Positions 10,665 through 21,150 of a stretch of 64,000 nt of DNA are shown one piece after another; position 1 is the stretch's first letter, and each line of letters begins with the position of its first letter. The notes below the pieces were generated by a model. That model was not told the origin of the DNA. It was given only the letters and a program-made list of their open reading frames with translations, and did not search any database. Source of the DNA: Chrysoporthe austroafricana. Its lineage: Eukaryota > Ascomycota > Sordariomycetes > Diaporthales > Cryphonectriaceae. Both the position numbers and the translations under genes were made by a program. Location: NCBI GenBank assembly GCA_001051155.2, contig JYIP02000007.1, forward strand, positions 2,296,342-2,360,341. The letters are read 5' to 3'.

Positions 10665-12062
10665 CTATTTGGGGACGTAGCCTAGGATATTGAAAAGGCT
10701 TGTCAGCAGTTGCAAAAGCGCTAGAATAGCCGGCACCCTCAGCAGGTCCGCCGCATCAATCTGATTGCCAAGTTTTGAAACTTTCGTCTTTTCGCTTTCT
10801 GGCTCCTCAAACACAGCTTTCTCCTCCTCTAGATCTACCAGAGTCCGGGCCGCACTCGCACTCAACGCTGGTTCAGAGTCGAGTCCGGGAAGGACGTCCG
10901 CCAAGGTATCTGGCGGTCGCGAAAGCGCTTCCAAGGCGCGTCTAAGGTCATCGATCGTCGGGGCGGCTGTCGTCTCGGATACGGGAACACTCGTGTATCC
11001 CGCAACAAGAGCCGGACCTTCGTCTGCATCTAGTAATGGATGCAGCCGGCCTGAAAGGACTTGATGGGTCTCCGCCCTCTCGTCTATAAACGTACTTTGG
11101 CTAGGTGGTGATGAGATACGGCTCGAGTCCCCAACTGCTGGATGGAAAGAGGTTCCAGGAACCACGTCCGGTATCTCGACGGGAATCTCTTCCAAGTTTT
11201 CCATCTCCATGGCCCTAGGAAGACCCTGAGCTAGCTTCTCCAAGCTCTTGTCGTAGCGCTTGTAGTCTTCAAAATCCAATAGCGTCGTGATTTTGGATTC
11301 CTCGTTGCGGTCGGCGCTGAATCTGAGTTTCGATTTGATGCGATGATTCCAACTCTCCAACTTCCCATCTATGTCCACTTTCATGAAGAAAGGCTGCCCG
11401 GAATGTTCAAATGCGAAGGCGGTATGTACTGTGCTGCTGCGGAACGTCTGCTTCTCGAGTTCGTTCTCGCTCAGGTCCCATCGCAACGTCTTGTAGATAC
11501 GGGAACCTTTGCCGGGGAGAAGCTGGCCACTAAAAGACCACCGCGCTTGATGCTTGAAAGAATTTTTTGACTCAAAACCCACTCCGCCTCCTCCATTGCC
11601 CAATACGTTCACTTCGGGAACGAACTTTTTCGTTGTCTGAATCTCAGCAGCTTTCATCTGGCCTCCAAGTTCCTTTGGGCCATACCATGGTGTAAACTGG
11701 ACTGGGCATTGAAGCGGATGTAGGTCGCGCCCTGGCTTGAATTGGTCGAGAGAAGGGTCGGCGTCGTCCAAGGTGATAGTGACAGTCGCGCTTTTGATCC
11801 TGCACCCTTGCGGAGGACCAAAGTTCAGATTAAGGTAGATAATACCAGCGGGGTACCTCGGCTCGCCTAGGAAACCCCAGTGAGATTTCTTGAAGAGAAA
11901 TTGACAGTCAATGATCATCTTGCCGAAAGACTTAGATCCTACACTGGCATGGTCCGAGGACTTGTTCCCGAACTCGCGAAACTCTCCGTATCTTCCATAC
12001 TTCCTTGCGGTGACGCTGAAAAATCTAGGCCTGGGGGTATCGTGTCTCATCTTGTTGGACAT
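10665..12062 (-). CDS. Unrecognised fungal protein with C-terminal hydrophobic tail
   Basis: Uninterrupted 465-aa frame whose coding character is clear, but I do not recognise a named family. Residues about 1-240 look like a compact beta-rich domain: alternating hydrophobic and charged stretches, PRYPAGIIYLNLNFG, SATVTITLDDADPS, and a GNGGGGVGFE loop near 153-162. Residues about 245-440 are acidic, Ser/Pro-rich and probably flexible. The last ~20 residues (VPAILALLQLLTSLFNILGY) form a hydrophobic helix long enough for a tail anchor or amphipathic membrane contact, which is inference. It is divergent from the orphan gene at 12704, and both have less GC-biased codon use than the housekeeping genes around them. 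The ATG at 12062 is the first Met of the frame. Confidence 0.75.
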   Translation of the reverse strand: MSNKMRHDTPRPRFFSVTARKYGRYGEFREFGNKSSDHASVGSKSFGKMIIDCQFLFKKSHWGFLGEPRYPAGIIYLNLNFGPPQGCRIKSATVTITLDDADPSLDQFKPGRDLHPLQCPVQFTPWYGPKELGGQMKAAEIQTTKKFVPEVNVLGNGGGGVGFESKNSFKHQARWSFSGQLLPGKGSRIYKTLRWDLSENELEKQTFRSSTVHTAFAFEHSGQPFFMKVDIDGKLESWNHRIKSKLRFSADRNEESKITTLLDFEDYKRYDKSLEKLAQGLPRAMEMENLEEIPVEIPDVVPGTSFHPAVGDSSRISSPPSQSTFIDERAETHQVLSGRLHPLLDADEGPALVAGYTSVPVSETTAAPTIDDLRRALEALSRPPDTLADVLPGLDSEPALSASAARTLVDLEEEKAVFEEPESEKTKVSKLGNQIDAADLLRVPAILALLQLLTSLFNILGYVPK

Positions 12063-12703
12063 GAATGGAGTGTAGAGGGGAAACCCGATGCAACACCCTC
12101 ATTTAATCAGCTTTGCAATGCATAAAAAGTAAAATAAGACGGATAATATGAAAGGCGGACGCTCCTCCCTAATTGTGGCACTTCATGAGATCTATCAGTT
12201 GATGGAATGGTCTCTGAGTGGTGGAACCTAACTGGGTGTCTGTCCTGGGTGAAATCGATGCGAAGGTGAGGTGGATTGATCACTGGAACCCCACCTCTGC
12301 GGTCGGATAAGCATCTGGAGATTAGACTGGCGATAGGGTGTGGAAGGAAGCCACTGAGATGCCGCGGCGTTTGACAGCTGAAAAACTTAATTACGTCTCA
12401 ATTGAGCATGGTAGAATCGGGGCTGAGGGCTAGAGTCGAACCCACCAATCGTGCTCTCCCCCAGACCCGCTATTAGGACTCAGCTCTTTTATAACGTGCC
12501 ATCGGCGGGCACGCGGCTGCTTACATTGCATGCTGACCTGGTATGCTGATTGCAGCAAGAGATTTCGGTGTCTTATTGGACCGTCATACTACTCCGCCAT
12601 TGATACACCATCATCACCACTGAATACGTCCTTTCACTTTCCTTGTCTTGAACATCTTCCATCTCTCCCCTCATTGTTCTTGTGGGCTCATATTGTTGAG
12701 AAG
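12063..12703. promoter_or_regulatory. Shared divergent promoter region of the orphan pair
   Basis: The 641 bases between two divergent starts hold both promoters by position. No TATA box or factor site could be assigned with confidence. Confidence 0.4.
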
Positions 12704-15700
12704 ATGCCCGTACCTACCTATCATAGGGCCCGCGCGGACTCACGAGAGCGAGAAGCTGCCTCTTCAGACGATGATAGCTATTACATTCGCCGAAGATCCA
12801 TCCCACGCAGAAAGGGTACCACCAACAGACCCGAGCCTCACTCATCGCGGCTTATCGGGGCCAAACGCCCAGGGACGGTTGCTGGGCTAGACTACGAAGC
12901 TGATGATAGCCGCCGTTCGGGGACTTTCGTCATCGATCTCAGGGCAGAGGATAGTCATAGAAAAGTCGCTTACGCCGACGGGAGACGACATGACGGAGAC
13001 GAGTCTTCAAGCGATCCTCCGGAAAGACCAACTACGACAAACCCCTCTGAGAGACTTGATTTCTCATTTAAGTCTGCAGATGGCAAGGAAGGCGGGGTGA
13101 TTTACGAAGTGCGGACAGAATTTGACCTTGTACCGAATATTGAAGATGAGCTTGAGGAGTTCAGCCGACTGACGCGTATGGGAGATTTCCGAAAAGCCAA
13201 GGTCTACTTCACCAGTCACATGAAAGACCATATAGGCGATGCTTTTGTCTTCGTCCATTATGCAGAAATGCTCCTGGAGTCGGGGAACTTCAGATCAGTC
13301 GTGCAGTTGGAGGACCACGCACGTAACGTATTTCCGCCCTCCAAGTACAACAAGCTCCCAGAAGAAGGCACCGGCATCGGCTCCATGAAGCTTTATATGA
13401 ACTGGAAGATCATATATTGGGTTGCATACAGTGCGAGTCAGCATGATGTCCGGAATATTTTCAGAGAGGCCCAGGAGCCCTGGCTACACCTTATTGCTTA
13501 TGAAGACACTGATTCCACACAGGTAAGGTTCACCACTTGTCCGAAGCCTCTACATTGCCTCTTTCTCCATTACTCTACTACAATACGTCTAGTTTTCTTA
13601 TCACAACACCGCATACTAATCTATCTATGACTTTATGATGATCTTCTAACTTACGTAAATAGATACGGGTTTTCTCACTCTTGCTTTGTCTGGTGTCAAC
13701 CAATCAAATGCTGCTGGCGTTCCTCGGGATGCCACAGGATCCGGCTTCCTGGAGAGACTGGAAGGCAATATATCAGCAGCTTCATAATGAGGATAGGATT
13801 TGGGATTTCAGAGACCTTCTTCTAGGTTTCTGTACGTGGCAGGGTCCCGAATGGGTGGTTTACTCTGGCGTTTTCTTTGACTGCGACGATCCGCCAGCAT
13901 TTTTTCAACGTATACATGACGACTGGCTGACGACCGATGCCGACGCATCTACTTATCTTGCCCTTTTGGAGATATATTCCTCGCTTGCGATCAGGTCCAT
14001 GACCTACGATCATTCTGGATCGTTTTCGGCAGCTGCGATTTTCTTCGCTAAACCGATTAGCAAGGTTGTGCTAGAGAGCTTTCCCGCCCAGGCGAACACA
14101 AGACCGTTCCTGTACTGGCTATTGGCAATGGCGGCGGAAGAGATGTTCCCTCAGAGGAAAGATCAATTTCTATTTTCTCAGTATGCATCCCCTGGCCCAG
14201 GCTTGTGGATGATCCCCAAGACGTTGGGGGTTGGTACTCCTTACTATATGCCGATTAAATCGGAGAATCCAGGCTGGACAGCACTTGAAATGCCAAATAG
14301 GTCTAGGCATGCGGTGGAACTGGTTCTGAGCGCAGCCAGAAACCTTGGAGACTATCAGCTACAGGTCACCTGCCTTCGTCAGCTTGCGGATAGGTCAAAG
14401 AATCCGGCCGTGTTGTTTGATGAGTTGTCCAGGGTGCAGAAAACGCAGCAAGGTGACTTGTACGGCCATATGAGCACTTGCCTCTCGAAATTTCTGGTTT
14501 GCGAGAGTGAGGAGTCCAAGAGTGACCTTAGGGAAGAGCTTGTCGCTTTGGGGTTCTGGCAGAATTTCGAGTGGTTACCAACAGATCGGATCCTGTGTGT
14601 CGCTACTCGAGATATTCTGCTCAGGGCGCTATCAGGTACGGATTTGAAGGCATTCAACACCTCCATCTACGCTGGTATGCGCTATTACAATTGGCTTCCA
14701 GAACAAGTTCGGCAAAAGATGGACTATTGGTCCCAAGAACAACCAGAAAGAAACCCAAACTTGAACCTGGAGACACACCGAGCGCGAGAAAAGGAGGCCG
14801 ATGTGGACGAATCTAAGAATGTAATGGTGCCAAATCAGGAGCCACGCAAAGCTACCAGGTTCAGAAGTGGTGGGGATGCCCCTTATAGACATCTCAGTTG
14901 GAGCCGGAGCCAGTATCTGGAGCGAGAGCTCGAGAAAATCTTAGCTGAAGGAGACAGGCTTGCGAAACAAGAAATCGATATTCGCAACCAAATCTCGAAC
15001 CTCGCTGAAGAGAAGTCCCGCAGTCTCAGCGAACTACACAACCAGACGAGGGAGAATGAGCCTCTGCAGAGCAATAAAGTCAAAGAAAGCTCGCACGATA
15101 GGCTGGGCTCTGGCTATCACAGAGAGGGTGCGGCTGTAGGCCGGGCAGAAAGCGTCAGATTTAATCACTCTCCATCTTTCAAGCAAATCGAAGGTCCACA
15201 GACACGGACTGCCAGAGGTAGGCCACCACCTAATTCCCTCCAAAGTTTTCATCTAATCAGACATCGTCATTATACTTTCACTCATGTGCTAGTGCAAATG
15301 ATTGAACTAGAGGGCTGACCGAGCAGCAGATCGCTCAGAGCAAGAAGTTGTGGTGCCTGCTTCACGGGGTCAAAGGCCCAATAAGGATGCTGTGAGCGTC
15401 GAGGAAGCTAGGATAAAGCTTAACAAGCTCAGAATGAAGATGGAGGACGCCCGTCGTATGGGCAACGCCGCTGTTATTGCTGAACTCCAGTACTATGCCA
15501 TTCCCGAACAGCACGCTATAATCAAACGGCTCGAGACAGAGAGAGCTGCTGAAAATTTAGCTTTATGGGCAAACAAAAAGATCGTGGACCCCCAGAGGGA
15601 CATTCCACACAGATCTATGATTCCGGGAAACGCAAATGTGATAGGAGGGAGAGCTAATGAAGAGTCAGCTTCTCTTTCGAGACGATCAACAACCTTTCCA

Positions 15701-15883
15701 ACTGTCGAATCAGCGACTTCGACAACCTCCAGTTCATCAGAGATGGAGCCTGTTGAGACGGAAATAAAGCGCAGCCACAAAGACTCTAACACCAGGGATA
15801 ACATAGGCGGTGAAGCGACTGGGAGGGCTGAGGTTGAAGAGGGGCCATTGTTGACTACAAGAAGGAAGGCAGCCTCGATCTAG
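12704..15883 (+). CDS. Unrecognised large fungal protein, helical core with coiled coils
   Basis: Exons 12704-13522, 13663-15217 and 15330-15883 join to 975 aa; reading frame and splice sites agree (intron 1 has a good branch site just before its acceptor, and exon 3 follows a tandem CAGCAG acceptor). Residues 1-125 are charged and Ser/Arg-rich, so probably disordered. Residues about 140-660 are a long, mostly helical region with Trp/Tyr-rich, repeat-like character (for example DFRKAKVYFTSHMKDHI and VFVHYAEMLLESGNF), suggesting a TPR-like alpha-solenoid. About 730-785 and 800-870 are strongly charged heptad-like stretches, probably coiled coils. The tail is Ser/Thr-rich. No catalytic motif was seen. 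I cannot name a function. It is divergently paired with the orphan gene at 10665-12062. Confidence 0.75.
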
Positions 15884-17184
15884 GCTCGTTCAGTTATCAT
15901 AGAACCTGAACGAGCCAGAAGCCGCAGCCTGCTCATAGTCCGAGGAGAGGCTCAACGATTCTCTTCTCACCCACAAATCCCTGACTTGGTCCAGCGGCTA
16001 GTGATATACCGTCAGTCCTATCGCAGATAAGCACAATGCGTGTACTGTCGTCCCTTCGTGTGGGCGTGAGCGGCTCCGCGGGACCGACCTCCCTGGACGT
16101 CTCGGGGGAGGGCTTAGAGGCACATATGGACATGGCCAAGCTGCTCGTCGTGTAGGGGGCCACATAATTACTTTTGGTGACATAGGCGGGTGGCCAAGGG
16201 CAACGCCTGTTTGAATTTCAGTCAGAGGCTTCGCGCGGAGGGCGTGACCCTTCGGGGCCGTGCTCTTAACCCGCCCTGAGCGGGATACGCGTGGAGCCTC
16301 CAGAGCATACCAAGGCCCATAAATAGCCAATCACTAATTAATAGCGTCTGGATGGCACTGGAGTGCCGCGCCGAGGATGGAGTGGATGAGAAGGGTCGGC
16401 CCAAGCTGCTGATGATCTACATGCTTCTTGTCACGTATACATTCAACTACGCAAACGGCGATGACGGTAACCCAGACTCCGTCAACCACTACCACTAACA
16501 CCACCACTTACGACTATGTTCTAGCACGACGATTACACTGACGCAGTAGGAGGAAGCCGGCGGCGACTTGTCTGGGGCCCCACTTGATTACCACCTGAGC
16601 TAGTGCTCGACCAGACTCCGCGCCGCACACAGCCCGTACGTCCATCTCTGGACACCATGTAATGTATTGTACAACCGACTCCATGAACTCTTCAGACCGA
16701 ATACGAATCGCGAACTCCGGGTGGTTGTTTCAACGCCCGAATGCCGTAGATGCCGGACATGCCTGATTGATAGTTTCAACTTTCCCAGCTTTCCTTATCA
16801 CAGGGAATTGGTGATTCCCTAGTGCCTGCGCTACATTAATAGCCCATACTAGGTGGCGGAAAGGGATGACAAACATAGAGCTGGCATTTCTTAGCACCAC
16901 AGAACAAGTTATTAGGGGCTAGCTAACAAGACTTTCCCGTCGCGGTGCTCTGGTAGACGGGGCCGCACGTAAACGGGCGGCAAGGCTATATCTAGGTCGA
17001 CAAAGTCAGAGAAGTAGATGTGGATCTCTCCATCAATGGCGCCAGCGTCGCAAGTCCATGTCCAAGGCATTAGATCGACAGCTCTAGTAGGGCTATTCAT
17101 GTCTCTGCTGTGACTTTGACCTTACTCCATTTTGAATTCCAATTCGGTGTATCCATAATAAAGACAGTTTGGGTACGTATGGTA
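15884..17184. other. Gene-poor region left of the transposon
   Basis: No intact gene was found. A simple CCA/ACC-rich stretch occurs near 16475-16510. The minus-strand 62-codon frame at 16912-17100 has protein-like composition and may be a gene fragment; it is listed separately. GC content falls toward the transposon. Confidence 0.4.
16912..17100 (-). pseudogene. Orphan 62-codon fragment of unknown origin
   Basis: The minus-strand frame from 17100 reads like real protein (it contains WTWTCDAGAIDGEIHIYFSD and LPPVYVRPRLPEHRDG) but is too short for a known family and has no exon partner that I could find. It ends 83 bases from the TA flank of the transposon remnant. It could be a piece of a decayed gene or a small real gene; I cannot decide. 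Confidence 0.25.
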
Positions 17185-17192
17185 AGTCAAAG

Positions 17193-17241
17193 CACCCCCA
17201 TTTCGCGCACCCCCCCATTCCGTGCACCCCCCCATTCCGCG
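17193..17241. repeat. Three tandem 15-17 bp subterminal repeats
   Basis: Three adjacent copies of CACCCCCCCATTCCGCG-like units (17193-17207, 17208-17224, 17225-17241) lie at the left end of the transposon. The right end has a single inverted copy near 17885-17901. They overlap the terminal repeat and may be transposase binding sites; that role is inferred. Confidence 0.65.
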
Positions 17242-17286
17242 CACCCTGGTCAGCCACATCGCATGTAGATATATACATATATATTC

Positions 17287-17700
17287 TCAACTTTCGACCT
17301 GTATAACTACTACGATGCAATCCTCTTCAGAACTAAATAATTTGACATCTCTTCCTCTATCAGAAGTATCCGCTTCTCGATGGACTGCATTTCGAGCCCT
17401 CTGTATAACTTCGATACTGGCAAACTTGCAATTCGGGCTAATATAGACTTTCCTTCTTTTTATTGACCAAAAAGCTTCAATTTGTGCTTTCAAAGCTCTG
17501 TTTTTCTCCAAAGCTTTAGCTAATTCGAAATCTCTTTCCTTGCAAGCTTTTTTTTATTTCTTTTTTCTGAATAGTTCCGCTGTACTGATGCAGTCGAAAG
17601 TTAATGCCGGTCTTTGTATAGCTGATAGTACAGATTTCTACCCTTCCGACGAATCGAATCTATATCCAGCTGGCTTGAAGAAAGTTTAGGGATATAATTT
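17287..17700 (-). pseudogene. Transposase remnant, C-terminal part of pogo/Fot1 type
   Basis: One continuous minus-strand frame from about 17700 to the stop at 17287 resembles the C-terminal tail of fungal pogo-like DDE transposases. It shows AGYR...KSVLSAIQRP, then ELFRKK, KERDFELAKALEKNRALKAQ and a basic KRRKVYISPNCKFASIEVIQ block ending in an acidic stretch. The frame contains three stop codons (17686-17688, 17638-17640, 17554-17556), so it is dead. The helix-turn-helix and DDD catalytic domains are absent, because the right terminal repeat lies only about 200 bp upstream. The family call rests on remembered resemblance, not an alignment. Confidence 0.65.
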
Positions 17701-17911
17701 AATACTGTTAATTGTCGATCTGGACTTGAATGCAATTGAATCTGATAGCGTTGTTGGCTGTTTTTGACAAGAAGAGGGCTGAAGGATAGCTTGGCTAGCC
17801 GGATAAGCTAAAGACTTGTTATTTTCTATTTAGATTTAATATTTTGGCTAGATGGACTTTCTATCTGTATTAACCGATAGTTTTCGTGCGGGAAAGGGGT
17901 GCTTCGATTTA

Positions 17912-18584
17912 TTGTAAAAATAGCTTCGGGCTTTCTTCTCGACATTGTTGCGCGATTGGGTGACGGCGGTTTCCACAATATAGATTTGTATCGTTTCCGG
18001 TCATAGTGATAATTGAGGTCTAGATGCTTTCTTTAGTCGAAAGAGGAAGAATTAATATTAACACGAGAAGCCTAGACAATACAATTAATAATACTGGCCA
18101 GCTGCTCGCTGTGCTCTGAATCCTCGGCTAGAACACGGTTTTGCGCTTAACTCAGCCGGTCCTTTCGCCCATGCAGACAACGATAGTGTTATTCTCACGC
18201 TTCATTATTGGAATATGAATATGTAGCAGCCCTTTGGCCCACTCGTGCTTGTATTCGGCGGCATTCATCTATTCTTATGTCTTATTCGGGATAGTCTCTG
18301 CAGCAAACCATATAATACGACTCAAGGACTGGGCAAATACATAGTAGACTCGACAACTCAAGAATTCTTCTCTACTTTACTTCCTGTTTGTTATGTGATA
18401 AGAGGAAAGGACTCATATAGGCGTATTTGTAACTCACAAAACAATGCTTGAGGGACGCACGCAAGAAGGAAGAGCTTGTTGGATAGCTACAGTCCATTAC
18501 CCCGACCTTTTCTGAGATGATTGCGTCATCATGTCCTAAGAACGACTTCCACTCGAGACCTAATTATTTGTATCTAGGTAGTGG
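17912..18584. other. AT-rich gene-less region
   Basis: AT-rich sequence with many stops in all frames, between the transposon right end and the Mak32-like gene. Nothing else was recognised. Confidence 0.4.
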
Positions 18585-19764
18585 TTATCCAGGACTCTTT
18601 GCCGAGATTTGCTTTCTGAAGTCATCGAGGCGTGCCGCAACGTCAGCGCTGTTCCAAGTCTCTTCAGAGCTGAGAGACCCTGATGCAAGCTGTGGCAGAC
18701 CAAACTGCTCCAGTGCGAAACTTGCTGCCACAGAGCCGCGGATCGATGCCTCTCGTGGGTCGCCAGTCTCTTGCAGCGTCAGGCAGAAACCTCCCAGAAA
18801 GGCATTACCAGCTCCAGTAGGGTCAACCACCTTAGGAGACGGGCCAGCATAGAAAGGAGGCAGCCACTCTAGCCCAGATGAAGACAACGTCAAAACACCA
18901 TACTCTCCGGTTCGTATCACTGCCAGACCCCGACCCCCGGGCCCGATTCCAGAGTCCAGAAATTGCATGGCAAGTTTCTCAATAGTTAGCTTGTCGAAAG
19001 GGGCTTCCTGTTCCTTTCTGCCTTCCACAAGGTAGCCCAATTCCAGGTGATTTGGTGAGAAGACGTCAACAAGCTTGCATGCCCGTAGATGAGCATCAAG
19101 ATTGACCCGGTCACACCCAGGTGGAGCAGGCTCCCAAGCGATTAGAGGACGATTGTCGATTCCGTGTCCCTTGCGGAGATCTAGAAGGGCAGAGACTTGA
19201 CGCTCTAGATCTTCAGGTAGGGCTAGAAGGTGGAATGATTTGGCTCGCAGCAGGCTGGAGGACTCGAGGTGGCACGGCCAAGGTCGCAGCGGCGGTGTCG
19301 TGTAAACGAATGACTTCCCTAAGCAACATCAGGATTAGCGGCAGCTGGACGGGGTTGAATTTCATCACCTACGACCAAAGGCGTCGTCTTTGTACACGAG
19401 GAGGCCCCGCGTAGATGGCTGGCTCAGAATCTTGTGCACGACAAGGTTCATGTTCCATCTCTGCAGCAGAGAAAGCACCGTTTCAGGAAAGTCGTGCCCT
19501 GCCAGCACCACGCATCCTACGGAGGCCGAGTGTGATCCAGCCTGCAAGAGTCGCGCACCCAAGGTAGCTGGCTCAGTTAGCATAGCTCAAGCCATCTGAC
19601 TTCCGGCGAGAGGGGGCGCCCAACCCACCGTACATCCCAGAGCCTCCAGGAACATCGCGCAGCGGCTCTTTGGTCGGAAAACGAAGTTCATCGATGACAA
19701 CCATGCCCAACGAGACAAAGCTAGGGCCTACTTCAGGAGCGCCCTGGCCCGGTAGCTGGTCCAT
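18585..19764 (-). CDS. mak32: Mak32-like PfkB-fold protein
   Basis: Member of the Mak32 branch of PfkB carbohydrate kinases; yeast MAK32 is needed for stability of L-A-derived killer dsRNA, and its biochemical substrate is not established. Minus-strand exons 19764-19629, 19567-19376 and 19318-18585 give 353 aa, with introns of 61 and 57 nt. Landmarks are SLGMVVIDEL near residue 17, GGSGMY at about 40-45, AKSFHLLALPEDLE in exon 3, VDVFSPNHLELGY, and the C-terminal DPTGAGNAFLGGF (275-287). In active PfkB kinases this last motif ends GAGD and the Asp is the catalytic base; here it is Asn281, which I recall as a feature of the Mak32 branch. Splice joins restore family sequence across all three exons. 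The ATG at 19764 is the first in the frame; an upstream 5' exon cannot be excluded. Confidence 0.88.
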
Positions 19765-21150
19765 ACCTGGATATCGATCAGACCGGCCTACTGCGAAGGA
19801 GATGAGTGAAAGGAGGGGTAATCAGGTCGTGGGACAAAGTTGGAAGCCTGCATACTCACCTCGTGATTTCTTTAGTCGCCAAGCTAAGGCGATTGCAAAT
19901 CCTTGTGCGCGATGACCAGCTGCGAGAAGCAGAAAAAAGTATTGATAGCTGCGGAAATTTTGCTGCTCGGACTATTCACATTGAGCCATTCTGCCACTAG
20001 CTCTAGCTCGCTGCACAGCCTCGGCACAATCACCATCTTCGGCGGAAGGACGAATTCCCTCCCCCCGATTGTAAGAAATCGGGGTATATTTCCAGTCATG
20101 ATCTCCCCGTAGGCACAGGCGTGTACAGGCACGTACAGACGCAGTGTCTCGTACATGATGGCCAGGCAGCGTCGATTTTGTGAGCTGTCTGACAGAAAAG
20201 ACATTCCCGAGTCAAGGAATGTGCCGAGTATGAGCAGCAGGACAACCCCCATGATTGCTGAGAGAGAGGATAGCCATCTTGTGAGCTGCTACGAGATACC
20301 TAGATGCTAAAAGAGCAGACGCAAAGACAAGGCTTAGTTGAGGAAGTCATAAGCAGCGGATAGTCCTTCTCAGGCCTAAGGTCTTTCCACTCCACAATAT
20401 ACCAGGTTGGTGTGAGGTTCTGTATCACCTCGCCGGAGCAGCATGAATTCTAGGCTCTACATGGCTAGAGATGCCGGTAATCTGCCTGGTTCTAGCTCGT
20501 AGAAGCTCTTACGCACCAGGCTCCAGATGCTGTCGGGCTCGGCGAGGAAAGGCAAGAGACCTCGCATACCCAGGAACTGGAAATGCACGTGAAGACTTGT
20601 GCAAATGCAGCCAAGCACGGTGGGAGACAAATGACGCGAGAAGCCGGGGTGGGCTAGCCTTGCCACGGCGACAACGGTTCAAGAGTCTTCTTGGACTTAC
20701 GACGCGACTCCATGTTCTTGGGAGGTGCAGAGACCTTGGCCTCCTCGAAGAGGTGAACGGCTATCACTGAGATCGTTCAAGTGATCAGTTGCAGGGGATA
20801 TAGCCGATGCCAACCAAAGTGTTTGGCGGATTGCGCATGCGAATCTCTAGTAGAGGCGTCGAAGGTAGATCCACACGAGATACTTGGCCATCCAGGGTAG
20901 AGGAAGGGGAAGATAGCACTGACGTATCAGTCGATGAGGCAGAGGAGTGGATAGATTCATCTATGAACTACCATATCCGTCAGTAGCCTTCTCCCGGCAT
21001 GGCAACTCAAGATCTGGAAGGCGGGATAGCGATTCCATCGACCAGTTCATGGTACCCCCACTAACTGTAACCCGTCCTTGCTTCTGTCGTTCAGATCAGA
21101 AACGTACATTGATACGATACGACCGCAATCGCTGTTCCAAGACCTAAATA
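19765..21150. other. Intergenic region with decayed coding sequence
   Basis: Apart from the P450 relic described separately, minus-strand pieces such as 20457-20666 and the stretch near 20700-20780 have some protein-like character but are interrupted by stops and match nothing that I can name. The region probably contains one or more decayed genes. Confidence 0.4.
19884..20252 (-). pseudogene. Cytochrome P450 relic (K-helix region)
   Basis: The minus-strand frame contains RRCLAIMYETLRLYVPV, the K-helix of cytochrome P450s with its invariant ExxR (E-T-L-R). It is followed by the beta-strand block TIGGREFVLPPKMVIVP that normally leads to the PERF region. No I-helix (AGxDT) is found upstream, and no heme-binding FxxGxRxCxG downstream before the Mak32 gene, so only about 60 codons of a ~500-aa enzyme are recognisable. 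It is therefore annotated as a fragment. A recent pseudogene with remote exons is possible but unlikely. Confidence 0.6.

Larger units (their letters stand above)
17185..17909 (-). mobile_element. Internally deleted pogo/Fot1-like (Tc1-mariner) DNA transposon
   Basis: The left end reads agtcaaagcacccc and the reverse complement of the right end reads aatcgaagcacccc, followed on both sides by imperfect copies of a C-run plus GCAC block. This gives terminal inverted repeats of about 25 bp with only a few mismatches. Both ends are directly flanked by TA (17183-17184 and 17910-17911), the target duplicated by pogo/Fot1/Tc1-type elements. Inside, on the minus strand, is the broken C-terminal part of a pogo-type transposase. 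A full Fot1-like element is about 1.9 kb, so this 725-bp copy has lost the catalytic DDD region and could move only in trans. The interior is AT-rich, consistent with RIP-type decay. Confidence 0.75.

Noticed and set aside
12420..12480. Possible tRNA (minus-strand GGTTCGACTC resembling a T-loop)
   Set aside because: The flanking bases do not pair into a 5-bp T-stem and no matching acceptor stem or anticodon arm could be drawn.
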